64,000 nucleotides of DNA from CAIXQW01 sp046049675 (lineage in GTDB: Bacteria > Bacteroidota > Bacteroidia > Chitinophagales > Chitinophagaceae). The notes below the pieces were generated by a model that was not told where the DNA came from, searched no databases, and worked only from the letters and a program-made list of their open reading frames with translations. The position numbers and the translations under genes were made by a program. The stretch spans positions 24,302 to 88,301 of the forward strand of contig JBJORA010000056.1 of NCBI GenBank assembly GCA_046049675.1, read 5' to 3'. Of the stretch, positions 33,977-42,646 are shown piece by piece. The stretch's first letter is position 1; every line of letters begins with the position of its first letter.

Positions 33977-34222
33977 TCATTGATACAAGTAGATTTCCCA
34001 CACTGTAAATTTAAGCAAATTTATGATTTTATGATCGGCTTGTATAACAAATGCCGCTAAACCTGCAACACGCATCGTGCACAATGAATCTGTACTTTTT
34101 ATTTGCGCGAAGCCATTAGTGGCATACGTACTATCAAGGATATAAGTTTGCGAACTTGCATCCACATACAATGCAATGCATGAAGCTAAAGCTAAAGTGA
34201 TTATCCTACATACTTGCATCAT
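33977..34222 (-). pseudogene. Truncated N-terminus of a delta-60-repeat secreted protein
   Basis: 81 residues: a signal peptide (RIITLALASCIALYVDASSQ), then YILDSTYATNGFAQIK and AFVIQADHKII. That is the beginning of the delta-60 repeat pattern (LDxTFGxxG...AIQxDGKI), after which the frame ends at 33977. Full proteins of this type carry many such repeats and a sorting domain. It lies just upstream of the SBBP paralogue pair in the same direction. It is probably a deletion remnant. Confidence 0.6.
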
Positions 34223-34426
34223 GGCATCAAACGTAAATGTAGACTAAATACTTTGCCTAGGTTAGTAAATAGCTCGCTGCTAGCGCTGTTTGTATAGTGT
34301 TTATGCAGCATATATAATAAATGCCTGCAAACATTAAGCCTTGTGATTTACGCAGAGAGACTTACTAGCCGTTACGATGCTATTAAACAAATGTGGAATC
34401 CCTGCTTATAGTGTACTTTTTGACGA

Positions 34427-35029
34427 CTACTTGTGCAACATGCAAAGTCTAAAAAGCAATTCGTTGTCCAGGCCACAGATTGCTCTTGCTTGTTTTGTAT
34501 CTATGTTTAGTGCTTTCAACTGATGATAGAACTTACAAGTATTACGCAGTAGCATAGCATAGAAGGAAAAGTCTTTTTCTTCTATAGTAAGTTCGTCGTA
34601 GGGTGCTACGCTATTCTTTATTTCGCATTTAGTAATATAGTAGTATTGTTCATGATAAGGTTGTACGCTTTTTTTATAGTAGTCGCCATTTGTTATGGTG
34701 AAATGCTGCGCAGTTTCAATGGTAAGAATGGCATGAGTAATATGCAGCGGTTTTTTGAAATGCTCTAGTATGTTAATGTATTTTTCTTCTGCTTTACTAT
34801 CTAATACTTTAGCAACAAGCAATTGCATGGCGGCGCTGTGTTCTTTATCGAGATATAAGAGCAATGACATCAATATTGAGAATTCGCAAGAAAAATGCTC
34901 GGGTTCTGAGGGGTTTTCTATGTATCCAATAATTGTAAGATTGGTATCGTCTGCTTCTATGTCAAACCAAATCTCAGTGATGTATATTTCATTGATTAAG
35001 CTATACTCGTCGTTAATGCTAACTTTCAT
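34427..35029 (-). CDS. Protein of unknown function
   Basis: 200 residues, cytoplasmic by appearance, no signal or membrane segment. The N-terminal half is strand-like (EIYITEIWFDIEADDTNLTI, EHFSCEFSILMSLLLYLDKE). The C-terminal half is helical, ending KFYHQLKALNIDTKQARAIC and ELLFRLCMLHK. No family recognised. Monocistronic, with 117 nt to the next gene. Confidence 0.65.
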   Translation of the reverse strand: MKVSINDEYSLINEIYITEIWFDIEADDTNLTIIGYIENPSEPEHFSCEFSILMSLLLYLDKEHSAAMQLLVAKVLDSKAEEKYINILEHFKKPLHITHAILTIETAQHFTITNGDYYKKSVQPYHEQYYYITKCEIKNSVAPYDELTIEEKDFSFYAMLLRNTCKFYHQLKALNIDTKQARAICGLDNELLFRLCMLHK

Positions 35030-35146
35030 TGCTTCGTTTATTGAATTTGTTGCTCCTGTAATTTTGATGGACGGCTTCGCTTGTTAGTTTCCTTAGCGTT
35101 TCAAATAGGCGCGCTTAGGGAGGCAAATCTAGGATTTAGTGTGATT

Positions 35147-35602
35147 TCAACTTGCTATAATGTCATTTATAATAGACAGATTATGCTTGGTATGTATTTG
35201 CAGAAATTTGATCGTTTGACCTTTCTTTAAATTGCCAAAGAATGGGTGATTAAAATATTTATTTGCATCAAGGCTCTCTAGTGTTTGCAACTTACGCTGT
35301 GTTTCTGTTAAATGATTGAACAAAGACTGCTCGCTGTAGACCTGCGGTACAACAACCTGCGGTGATTGTGCTTTGCCACGTGGAATTTTGTTCAAGGAAA
35401 AAACGAGAAGCCTTGCAATCTTAAACTTCCATTTGTAATTTTCTGGTGTTGATTTTTGTAATTGGTCAATGATAGCATTTATTGTCAGTAAGATATGCTC
35501 GATATGCCAGCCTACGTTGACATTAGAGATACCTGTATGATGTGCTGCTTGTTTGCTAATCGTCGTTTCGAGCGCGTTTAAGTAGTTTTCTAGTGTATTC
35601 AC
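35147..35602 (-). CDS. DinB-superfamily protein (DUF1569-like)
   Basis: 151 residues, GTG start. The DinB four-helix pattern with its metal-binding histidines is visible: VGWHIEHILLTINAIIDQL, an SLFNHLTETQRKLQTLESL helix, HPFFGNLKKGQTIKFLQIHT and KHNLSIINDI. Family members are putative metal-dependent thiol transferases or of unknown role. It lies 18 nt after the DUF4919 gene in the same direction, so an operon is likely. Confidence 0.8.
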   Translation of the reverse strand: MNTLENYLNALETTISKQAAHHTGISNVNVGWHIEHILLTINAIIDQLQKSTPENYKWKFKIARLLVFSLNKIPRGKAQSPQVVVPQVYSEQSLFNHLTETQRKLQTLESLDANKYFNHPFFGNLKKGQTIKFLQIHTKHNLSIINDIIAS

Positions 35603-35620
35603 TTTTTTCTTTGTAATAAT

Positions 35621-36397
35621 TTACTTCTTAGCTTTCTTCTTTTTTCTAGCATCTAGTTCTTTCAACTGCTTTAGCTCCTGTTCAAAAGAATTCGCGTTAT
35701 CAGAAGAGAATATTTTGTCTGCAGCATGCTGAATAATGAAGTACATCGTAATGGTATTGCTGTCACTAAATTTTACTTGCAGTATATCTAGAAAATTGCC
35801 ATGCTTGTCTTTTCCGGAGCCCATTGTGCCGATATCAGCTCCAATAAATTTATTTATATAGTCTTGGCCATCGGCTGGGCCTAGAGCAAAGGTTGGCGTT
35901 TCTTTTGTTTGTCCATTGCCGCTAAAGTACATAGCCTCAAATATTTTGTGTCCCTTGTACACATACAATTGTGCTTTGTCATTTTGATCTAACTTATGGT
36001 ATGCATAGCCAATTTCAAAAAGTGCTTTAACACTTAGTGGATGTGTTTTTAGGAAACTTAAGCCCTTTTCTAACGCTTCTTGATATTTATGCTCTGCATT
36101 TAATTTATAAATTTCTCTCTCCGTGCTTAGATCTTCATACGGCTTATATTCCTTATTGGCTGTAAAGGCGATTAGAAGTGCCAACATTTCATAGTTGGTT
36201 AGAGCGCTATCATTTGATTCAAACCTTCGTACCAACTTATTATAGTAGAGACTGTCAGCTGCGTCGCTTGTTTTAGCAAGTATCGCTTTGAAGTCCCTTT
36301 GATAATCAAAAGTTTGTTGAGCAAAAGAGGTTAGGGTCGCGGACAATAGTAATATTGTTATGAGTCCTTTTATTATTCTGGTAACGGTATTTTTCAC
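35621..36397 (-). CDS. DUF4919 family secreted protein
   Basis: 258 residues, GTG start. Signal peptide VTRIIKGLITILLLSATLTS. The mature part fits DUF4919: FDYQRDFKAILAKTSDAADS, LTNYEMLALLIAFTANKEYK, a TPR-like helix pair (YQEALEKGLSFLKTHPLSVK), GNGQTKETPTFAL and a Lys-rich C-terminus (LDARKKKKAKK). Function unknown; the family is nearly confined to Bacteroidota. A promoter-like element lies 93 nt upstream. First gene of a pair with the DinB-like gene. Confidence 0.85.
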   Translation of the reverse strand: MKNTVTRIIKGLITILLLSATLTSFAQQTFDYQRDFKAILAKTSDAADSLYYNKLVRRFESNDSALTNYEMLALLIAFTANKEYKPYEDLSTEREIYKLNAEHKYQEALEKGLSFLKTHPLSVKALFEIGYAYHKLDQNDKAQLYVYKGHKIFEAMYFSGNGQTKETPTFALGPADGQDYINKFIGADIGTMGSGKDKHGNFLDILQVKFSDSNTITMYFIIQHAADKIFSSDNANSFEQELKQLKELDARKKKKAKK

Positions 36398-36487
36398 CTG
36401 AGCAAAGCTTTATTCAATGTATTATTAAGTAGCTAGTCTTTGATCCTCTAAAAGCACAGCCTCAGCATCTGAAGGATTCGCTACCTT

Positions 36488-36515
36488 GTCAAAAATAACA
36501 ACTATTTGAGCAGTA
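36488..36515 (-). promoter_or_regulatory. Promoter-like element before the DUF4919 gene
   Basis: rc of 36490-36497 is TATTTTTG. The flank (TCAAAAATAACAACTATTTG) resembles the element shared with other minus-strand genes of the window, 93 nt before the start codon. Confidence 0.4.
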
Positions 36516-36563
36516 CCGCGTTTTGATGCATAGAATATGAGGACCATCAAAAACTTTCTGTTC

Positions 36564-37205
36564 TTATTGCCAAAATTTCCACCAAGGTCTCTTATCCTCT
36601 TTTATTAACATGGTTGAGTGCGCTTGATCGTTCACTTCATTCCATTTTTTAGTTTCAATTTCAGTTGTTCCATTATCGTCAAAAGTAATCCATTGGTTGA
36701 AAGCTGTATCCGCTTGGCCAAATTCAACGACACGGTCTTTGTGCATCATTACGCCAATGCCATGTTCTTCCTCCCAGTCGCAACCAAGTTCGTAGCCAAT
36801 ATAAGCGTAGCCATCTTTATCTGCAGGCATAACGTGTATGTTCGCAAGACCAATATATTGCTTGAAGTCTCCCAAATTTTTAATTTCAGGTATTGCATCT
36901 GCGTAGCAGTCTTGCAGTTCTGGCATTTGTTTTAGTAGCCCATCAAATAGCGCATCCCTTACCTTTACTGAGTGATCAACTAAGTATCTTATTGCATTGA
37001 CTTGCTCTGCTGTACTAATCTTTACGTAGTCTACTTCTTTGCCGCTCACATAGCATTTAACCAAACCAGTGGAGGCTTCGTCTGTGTCTTTAGAATTATA
37101 AGGGCCTTGGCGGCTTTGAAAGCCTACCCAAGCACTTAAAAACAATTGACTTTCGTAGTCGTCAGCGATAATCGTGTTCGGTTGTAGCTCGAGAATATTG
37201 GTCAT
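36564..37205 (-). CDS. DUF6985-like cytoplasmic protein
   Basis: 213 residues from ATG 37205 (MTNILELQPNTIIADDYESQ); 37223 is an alternative. It has FLSAWVGFQSRQGPYNSKDT, AIRYLVDHSVKVRDALFDGL and the diagnostic HGIGVMMHKDRVVEFGQADT near the C-terminus, as in DUF6985 proteins. The last residues RPWWKFWQ form an aromatic tail shared in style with the protein at 45847 (AKWWEFWR). Function unknown. A TATTTTTG box (rc of 37240-37247) lies 35 nt upstream of the start. Confidence 0.72.
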   Translation of the reverse strand: MTNILELQPNTIIADDYESQLFLSAWVGFQSRQGPYNSKDTDEASTGLVKCYVSGKEVDYVKISTAEQVNAIRYLVDHSVKVRDALFDGLLKQMPELQDCYADAIPEIKNLGDFKQYIGLANIHVMPADKDGYAYIGYELGCDWEEEHGIGVMMHKDRVVEFGQADTAFNQWITFDDNGTTEIETKKWNEVNDQAHSTMLIKEDKRPWWKFWQ

Positions 37206-37306
37206 TGTTGATTGTATTAACATAATACTTTTGCTATGTCAAAAATAGTCGTTTAAAGTGTAAAGCAATTAATAGTACTGTAAATACCTCCGTATTGTGT
37301 ACGATA

Positions 37307-38458
37307 TTACCTCATTGGAATTATGCCACCCTCATAGAAAGGATATTGTTTATTGCTATCATCAAGCCTTAGCTGGAGCGCAATAAGCTGCTCTTTTATT
37401 TCATTGATTTCCGAAACTTTAATGTCTTTGAGGTTAAAAGCTTCAAGGTCTCCATTTTCTAAATAGCGCACTAACATGGCATTGGGTTTATTGCTGTAGT
37501 AGTTTTTTATTTCAGCTTCTTGTGTAGTGGTTATTTGTACGATGCTTTCCGACTTAGGGTCGTATTTTATGAGATAGTTTGTATTATTTGAAAAGTAGCT
37601 TACAGTACTTAGTTTACTTTTCGTCATATTAACTTGATAGGCTTCGCAAGTAAAGGCAATAGAGTCTTTTGATTGCCATATGCTAAATCCAAGGCTAAGA
37701 GATTGTGACTCAAAAGAAAATGGAAAATTACTGTAGTTGAGATAGTCGTCTCGCAGGCGGCTTTTATGTTCACAAGCCATACAGTAGTTTATATCTATAC
37801 CACTTATAATTTGCTTGATGGTATCGCCATTGGTGATAGATAGTGTTTCAATTACTTTTTCTTTATCAGCTGAGTAAACAATTTTACCTGTCAGATACAT
37901 TTTTGCGTATTGCTTTGTTTTCGCATTGCCGCTATAGCAATAGAAACCGTTTAGGTCTTCGCATTCAAAAAGCCTATAGTAGCAAGAAGTGCTGCTTGAG
38001 TCCGCGCAATAAATTTTAGCGCAACAAGCAGAGTCTAGCGTATGATTTAAGTTTAGATAATAGGAAGAGTCCGAATTAGTGTAACGCCACACACCACTCT
38101 TAACGCCATTCTTTATAAATCCAGTCCCTTTAATGACGAAGCTTGAACTGTCGTTGTTATAAAATAGTAGTTCCGTAGCGCTGCCACTAAATCTTGTACC
38201 AGCTTTATTATACAAGAAGCTTTTATCCAATACAACTTGGGTATCTATATAAGCCTTTACTTTACGTGTGCTTTTTATAAACCAAAATAGTTCGTTCTGC
38301 GATACGGTTTCCCTATGCCTTGGCACCTTGGTGATGGTGGTGGTTTGCTTTAGGTATATTTCTTGATTAGGGAATTGTGGTGCTTTGAGCAGAACGGTTG
38401 TGCTAAAGCAGAGAGAATTTGTAAATATAAGTATGGCAATCAATAGGAGTGACTTCAT
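37307..38458 (-). CDS. Predicted secreted protein with MORN-like repeat
   Basis: 383 residues from ATG 38458, where the signal peptide MKSLLLIAILIFTNSLCFS begins; the frame is open to 38554. It contains a MORN-type segment GTGFIKNGVKSGVWRY and many Cys residues (SACCAKIYCADSSSTSCYYR), then a beta-rich C-terminal half (TKSKLSTVSYFSNNTNYLIK). There is no T9SS sorting domain. Probably periplasmic or outer-membrane associated; family not recognised. Confidence 0.65.
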   Translation of the reverse strand: MKSLLLIAILIFTNSLCFSTTVLLKAPQFPNQEIYLKQTTTITKVPRHRETVSQNELFWFIKSTRKVKAYIDTQVVLDKSFLYNKAGTRFSGSATELLFYNNDSSSFVIKGTGFIKNGVKSGVWRYTNSDSSYYLNLNHTLDSACCAKIYCADSSSTSCYYRLFECEDLNGFYCYSGNAKTKQYAKMYLTGKIVYSADKEKVIETLSITNGDTIKQIISGIDINYCMACEHKSRLRDDYLNYSNFPFSFESQSLSLGFSIWQSKDSIAFTCEAYQVNMTKSKLSTVSYFSNNTNYLIKYDPKSESIVQITTTQEAEIKNYYSNKPNAMLVRYLENGDLEAFNLKDIKVSEINEIKEQLIALQLRLDDSNKQYPFYEGGIIPMR

Positions 38459-38850
38459 TGTGTAGCAAGTATATTTTCTTGAATCTAGTAACAAGTTTAT
38501 TCTGTATTTAATAAGTGGAGATAATTCTGGTATAGATTTCCTTCGCAATGCCAAATGCTTGTGCTAAAAGTAGTAATAATATTTCAAGCGTTTAATGGTA
38601 AAAGTATTGCTACTTAAGATGTCAGTGGATTCTGTAATAGTAGACCACTTCAACAACTTTACAAATGAGTGTTTGCTTTGCATTTGTCAATAGAACTTTA
38701 ATGATACTATTTCTAATAATTTACTTTATCGCATCTAGTTGCTTCTCTTCCAGAACTACTTTTGTAAAAAGTTGATCTTTGGTAGGCTACTATTCTGCTA
38801 AAGCTAGTTAATCATTGCAAATCAGGACTTTATTCGCTGCGAAATGCACC
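38459..38850. other. Intergenic stretch with a possible coding remnant
   Basis: 392 nt. On the minus strand, about 38780 down to 38721 reads KDQLFTKVVLEEKQLDAIK then a stop, which looks like the end of a lost gene, but stops occur right before it. Nothing else is visible. Confidence 0.3.
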
Positions 38851-39855
38851 TTACCAATCATATTCTAGTTCCCTTTTTACAAAATCTTGGTTCTCCTGAT
38901 TAAGTTTTATGTTAGATAACAGTGGTGTAAACAATTCGTTCGGATACTTTGTTAGCGCTACCAACAGATAAGTACACCATGTCTGGTACCTATCTTCGTC
39001 ACTTATTTCTGTTGTACGCTTAAAAAGTTCATAGGTTGCTTTGCATGGATAGGTTGCTAGGGTTTGATACAGCATCATGTTACCAAAGTAGTCGTGTTCT
39101 GATGATTGCCATTTACGCTCAAATAAGGTGTAAAGTAAAGGATAGAAAGCTGTATCATGAAATTCCTTTGCGGCACGGAGTGCATAGGACTCAGTGTATC
39201 TACCGTCAAAAAGACTTTTGATGATGTCAATATCACCGGGTTTTTTGTAGCGTGCCAATGCTAAGGCTGCTGCTGGGTTCTTTTCTTTCGTTGCAATTTC
39301 CCTTATGCGGTCATAATTCTCAGGTTTAGGAGCGATTTTGCTGAGTAGCATATCTTTTGCCCTAACAGTAATGCCCTTTTGGAATAATAATATGCTATCT
39401 AGTATTGTCCATTGCGTATCACTAAGAATAGATCGTCTATGATCACCAACTACATCCATAAAATAGTCAGCAACACTTTCTTCGGTTATTAAGCAGCCGC
39501 CAATAGTTACAACATGTTTATGATCGGTTAAGTGCTTTAGCAATATCGGAAACACATTCGCGTTTGGTCGCTTGGCTAGTCCCTTAAATGCATAGCACCT
39601 TAATTCCGGATGAACGTGATCGGTTAGCAATTCAAGGTCTTTGTCGGTTGCAACTTGCCACAATTGCTTGCTTGAATCCTCTGCAGTTAATGGTTCTGCT
39701 TTAAAGTTGCAGCTGGCACATTCTATTCCTTTATGCTTTCCAATACCTCTAAGGATTTTCTTTGTACTTTTTGAAAGATTTTGTGTATAGCATCCTGTCG
39801 CTAATACAGTAAGCACTATTGTTAAACAACATTTTGATATTAAGTGGCTGTACAT
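38851..39855 (-). CDS. HEAT-repeat-like lipoprotein
   Basis: 334 residues. N-terminus CCLTIVLTVLATGC is a lipoprotein signal (lipobox ATGC). A small Cys pair (ECASCNF) precedes several helical HEAT-like repeats: HPELRCYAFKGLAKRPNANV, TVRAKDMLLSKIAPKPENYD, KEKNPAAALALARYKKPGDI. Such solenoids bind other proteins. Location would be the periplasmic face of a membrane. Monocistronic; the next gene is 76 nt upstream on the map in the same direction. Confidence 0.75.
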   Translation of the reverse strand: MYSHLISKCCLTIVLTVLATGCYTQNLSKSTKKILRGIGKHKGIECASCNFKAEPLTAEDSSKQLWQVATDKDLELLTDHVHPELRCYAFKGLAKRPNANVFPILLKHLTDHKHVVTIGGCLITEESVADYFMDVVGDHRRSILSDTQWTILDSILLFQKGITVRAKDMLLSKIAPKPENYDRIREIATKEKNPAAALALARYKKPGDIDIIKSLFDGRYTESYALRAAKEFHDTAFYPLLYTLFERKWQSSEHDYFGNMMLYQTLATYPCKATYELFKRTTEISDEDRYQTWCTYLLVALTKYPNELFTPLLSNIKLNQENQDFVKRELEYDW

Positions 39856-39931
39856 TAGTTTGTGAAGTTATTTATAAGGTTCAAGAGGAATTTTACCTCA
39901 AAAGCAAATAGCTAGCTAGAAGCCAAAACAA

Positions 39932-40483
39932 CTAGTGCCAATATTTCATGCCAATGGCATTGAGTTTACTAATGTCTTCTTGCTTTATGTCTGTCAATGC
40001 AATTTTTCTAAGCGTGATTTTGCCTGTGTGCTTAGTGGTTTCCATTTTATCGGTGTCATGGTTGTATTGGTCTAGCTTTACTTCCCATTGGTTGGTAATA
40101 GTATTTATGCTAGTACTGACACTTCCCGACACCCATTTGTTAAAGTCGTCGTAGCCTATGAGCTCTATTTTCTTAGTTTGTTTATTGTAGCGAAATTTAT
40201 AAGTCCAGCTGTAGGCACCACTGCCGCTGTTGTATCCTCTTATTTTTAGAATATTATTCTGAAAGCTCAATTCAGACAGCAAATCAAAGCCTAGAAGTTC
40301 ATAAGGAATGCTGTATTGCTTTTTATCTATGCTTAGCTTAAGGCTTTCTGTGCCGGCTGTGATAATATCTATTTGGCCATTGCCATTAATATCTGCTTTT
40401 ATTGGGTCTATCACTGTATTGTCTTGTGCAAAAAGCGAAAGCATATTGAGCATGCAAGCGAGTACTAGAATATATTTTTTCAT
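39932..40483 (-). CDS. Predicted secreted protein
   Basis: 183 residues from ATG 40483, where the signal peptide MKKYILVLACMLNMLSLFAQ starts; the frame is open to 40585. The mature part begins DNTVIDPIKADINGNGQIDI, an EF-hand/dockerin-like calcium loop pattern, and continues with strands (LKIRGYNSGSGAYSWTYKFR). It resembles VCBS/FG-GAP-like small secreted proteins only in the DINGNGQID loop. Function unknown. Confidence 0.7.
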   Translation of the reverse strand: MKKYILVLACMLNMLSLFAQDNTVIDPIKADINGNGQIDIITAGTESLKLSIDKKQYSIPYELLGFDLLSELSFQNNILKIRGYNSGSGAYSWTYKFRYNKQTKKIELIGYDDFNKWVSGSVSTSINTITNQWEVKLDQYNHDTDKMETTKHTGKITLRKIALTDIKQEDISKLNAIGMKYWH

Positions 40484-40622
40484 TTGCTTAATACTTTGTG
40501 TTTTGTAATTTACAACTAGTGTGTGTTTCATTAATTTACAAAAACGATTTTGCAAAAGTAGTGTAGTCTGATTTATCAAGAGCATTTTAGAAAGGCGGAA
40601 TGCACGTTTATTTTAACATTCT

Positions 40623-40988
40623 TTACTTTCTATCGTCTTGCCATATCAATTGCTCGCCCGTTCTAGTTGTAAAGAAGTCGCTGCACCTACCGTCGCCACC
40701 ACCTGCAATCCCGCCATCAGGATTACAAATGAAATTGCAGTCGCTGTCAAACAATTGACTTGGAATATCGCAGCACATTGGTGGTATATAGTAGACTGTT
40801 TGCCCTTGGTAGCTATAACGCCATACGCTCCGTGGTGGGTTTGTAACAGGGTCGGCCTTCATTCGTCTAATCTTTTTTGTAATGCAATAAGGCGTGCCTT
40901 CGGGTACATTGATTTTTTCGCAACTTGTGAATGTGGCAAGTGAGAGTAGCGCTACTATTACTAAGGCAGCTGTGTTTCTTATCTTCAT
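40623..40988 (-). CDS. DUF6970 family lipoprotein
   Basis: 121 residues. Lipoprotein signal ending TFTSC. The DUF6970 pattern is clear: TPYCITKKIRRMKADPVTNP, VWRYSYQGQTVYYIPPMCCD, SDCNFICNPDGG and GRCSDF, with six to seven Cys after the lipid anchor, probably in disulphides. Small periplasmic lipoproteins of Bacteroidota of unknown role. Complete gene. Confidence 0.85.
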   Translation of the reverse strand: MKIRNTAALVIVALLSLATFTSCEKINVPEGTPYCITKKIRRMKADPVTNPPRSVWRYSYQGQTVYYIPPMCCDIPSQLFDSDCNFICNPDGGIAGGGDGRCSDFFTTRTGEQLIWQDDRK

Positions 40989-41245
40989 TTTCTATAAACG
41001 CTTGCAGCAATAGCTTAGGCGCATTGTTGCAAAGGATAATTTGCGCGGAATGCTAGTGCTAGAATTTGCTTACACAAATTTAGTGCAAAGCTCCGATAAC
41101 TAAAAAAAAAGGCACATCAATTCCTTGCCAATTTTAACAGATGCTTACTCATTTCTGTTGTCTTCCTAGCTTTTCTATTTTGTTCAACCAATTTTGTCTA
41201 TGCAGCCACGAAAGTACAAAGTACTATTGTTATTTCTAACAGCTC

Positions 41246-42502
41246 TTATTCAATCACCACTTTACCTTGAAACCAATCATTGCCATCACTAATTTTCACG
41301 TAGTACAATCCTTTTGGTAAATTTGTAAGATCTATTTCTTGCATATGTGCATTGTCTTGCGGCAGCTTCCTCAACACAAGTGCGCCATGCAAATTATACA
41401 CCTCAATGGCTTGAATAGTTTGCTTTGTTGTGATAGTAAAAAGGCCATTGCTAGGGTTAGGATAAATTGTAGTGTAGTTTGTACTTTCTATAACAGGATT
41501 GGCAAGCAAATAATTTTCCTCTAGCACAACGTCGCCACAACTTGTACCAATGACCACTTTATGATCTTTTGAAATTGAAATACAAGTGGCTGGTGCATAG
41601 GCAGGGTAGCTGCCATCTAAGAGCCAAGTTTCTCCGGCGTCCTTACTTACGAATGGTTGGTCTAGTTCATACCCAACAATGTACCCAAAAGTACTCTGAT
41701 CAAAAACTATATCTCTGCAACCTACGCTTAGGCCAGTTACTGGCAATTGCTTTAAGTCCCATGTATTGCCGCCATTGAGTGTTTTATAGATGTGCCAATT
41801 ATCACGAAGCGCAAATCCTCTTTGATTGTCGAGAAAATAGTAGTTACTTACTCTGTCGCCATAACTGGCAGAAGTTGGCCAGCCATTATTATTTGTTGTT
41901 AAGGTCCACGTTGTGCCTGCATCTATTGTTTTATATATTTCTGCATCGCCAGTAAAGCCAATACTATCTGTTATAAAGCTCACTGCCATAGGATAATCAC
42001 AAAGTGAGGGTCTAGTCACGTGAGACCATGTAAGGCCACCGTCGTTTGTTTTTGCAATTACTGAGTCATTGAAGAAGCCTCCAACTGCATAAGCTACATT
42101 TTGCGTTACAAACTCCATATCTAAAATGAAGGGTAGATTAATACTTTGCGATACATCTATCCATGTTATACCTCCATCTGTTGTGCGAAACACATTTGCA
42201 GTTTGTGTACTCTTAAAAACGAAACCAGTATCCTTATTGATAAACTCGAGATTGAAGAACTTCATATCAGCCGTTACTGGGGCTATATTAGGCAATAAAT
42301 CTATCCAAGTATTGCCACCATCGCTGCTTTTCATAAGCAGGCTATCGCCTACAGCATAAATTGTGTTATTGTCGGCATATGCAATATGCCAGATTAACCT
42401 TGTGCTTACAGTTTTTACAACTTTCCAGTTTGCGTTTGCAAGATTTGTGTGAAAAAATAGCAAGCTAAATACTACAAAAAGCTTTGTTAGACGAAATTTC
42501 AT
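41246..42502 (-). CDS. BNR/YCF48-like beta-propeller protein with T9SS sorting domain
   Basis: 418 residues from ATG 42502 (signal peptide MKFRLTKLFVVFSLLFFHTN); the frame is open to 42535. Six BNR/Asp-box motifs mark propeller blades: SSDGGNTWIDL, TTDGGITWIDV, TNDGGLTWSHV, TIDAGTTWTLT, TLNGGNTWDLK and SKDAGETWLLD. A T9SS type A sorting domain ends the protein (TIYPNPSNGLFTITTKQTIQ, GLYYVKISDGNDW). Secreted to the surface; ligand unknown. Confidence 0.9.
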   Translation of the reverse strand: MKFRLTKLFVVFSLLFFHTNLANANWKVVKTVSTRLIWHIAYADNNTIYAVGDSLLMKSSDGGNTWIDLLPNIAPVTADMKFFNLEFINKDTGFVFKSTQTANVFRTTDGGITWIDVSQSINLPFILDMEFVTQNVAYAVGGFFNDSVIAKTNDGGLTWSHVTRPSLCDYPMAVSFITDSIGFTGDAEIYKTIDAGTTWTLTTNNNGWPTSASYGDRVSNYYFLDNQRGFALRDNWHIYKTLNGGNTWDLKQLPVTGLSVGCRDIVFDQSTFGYIVGYELDQPFVSKDAGETWLLDGSYPAYAPATCISISKDHKVVIGTSCGDVVLEENYLLANPVIESTNYTTIYPNPSNGLFTITTKQTIQAIEVYNLHGALVLRKLPQDNAHMQEIDLTNLPKGLYYVKISDGNDWFQGKVVIE

Positions 42503-42646
42503 TTGCATTTGGTGATGTTTACTTAAAAAAGACACAACTAAATTACTAAAAAATTATTGTATTGAAGCGACATGTCAACATGTTTTGTTGATTAAAACAA
42601 GATTCGGCTTTTAGAAGCCATTGACAAAATTGCATTTTGGATCAAA

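Noticed and set aside
41100..41145. Terminator after the BNR protein gene
   Set aside because: A run of nine T on the minus strand is preceded by only a 4-bp stem (GGCA/TGCC); too weak to call.
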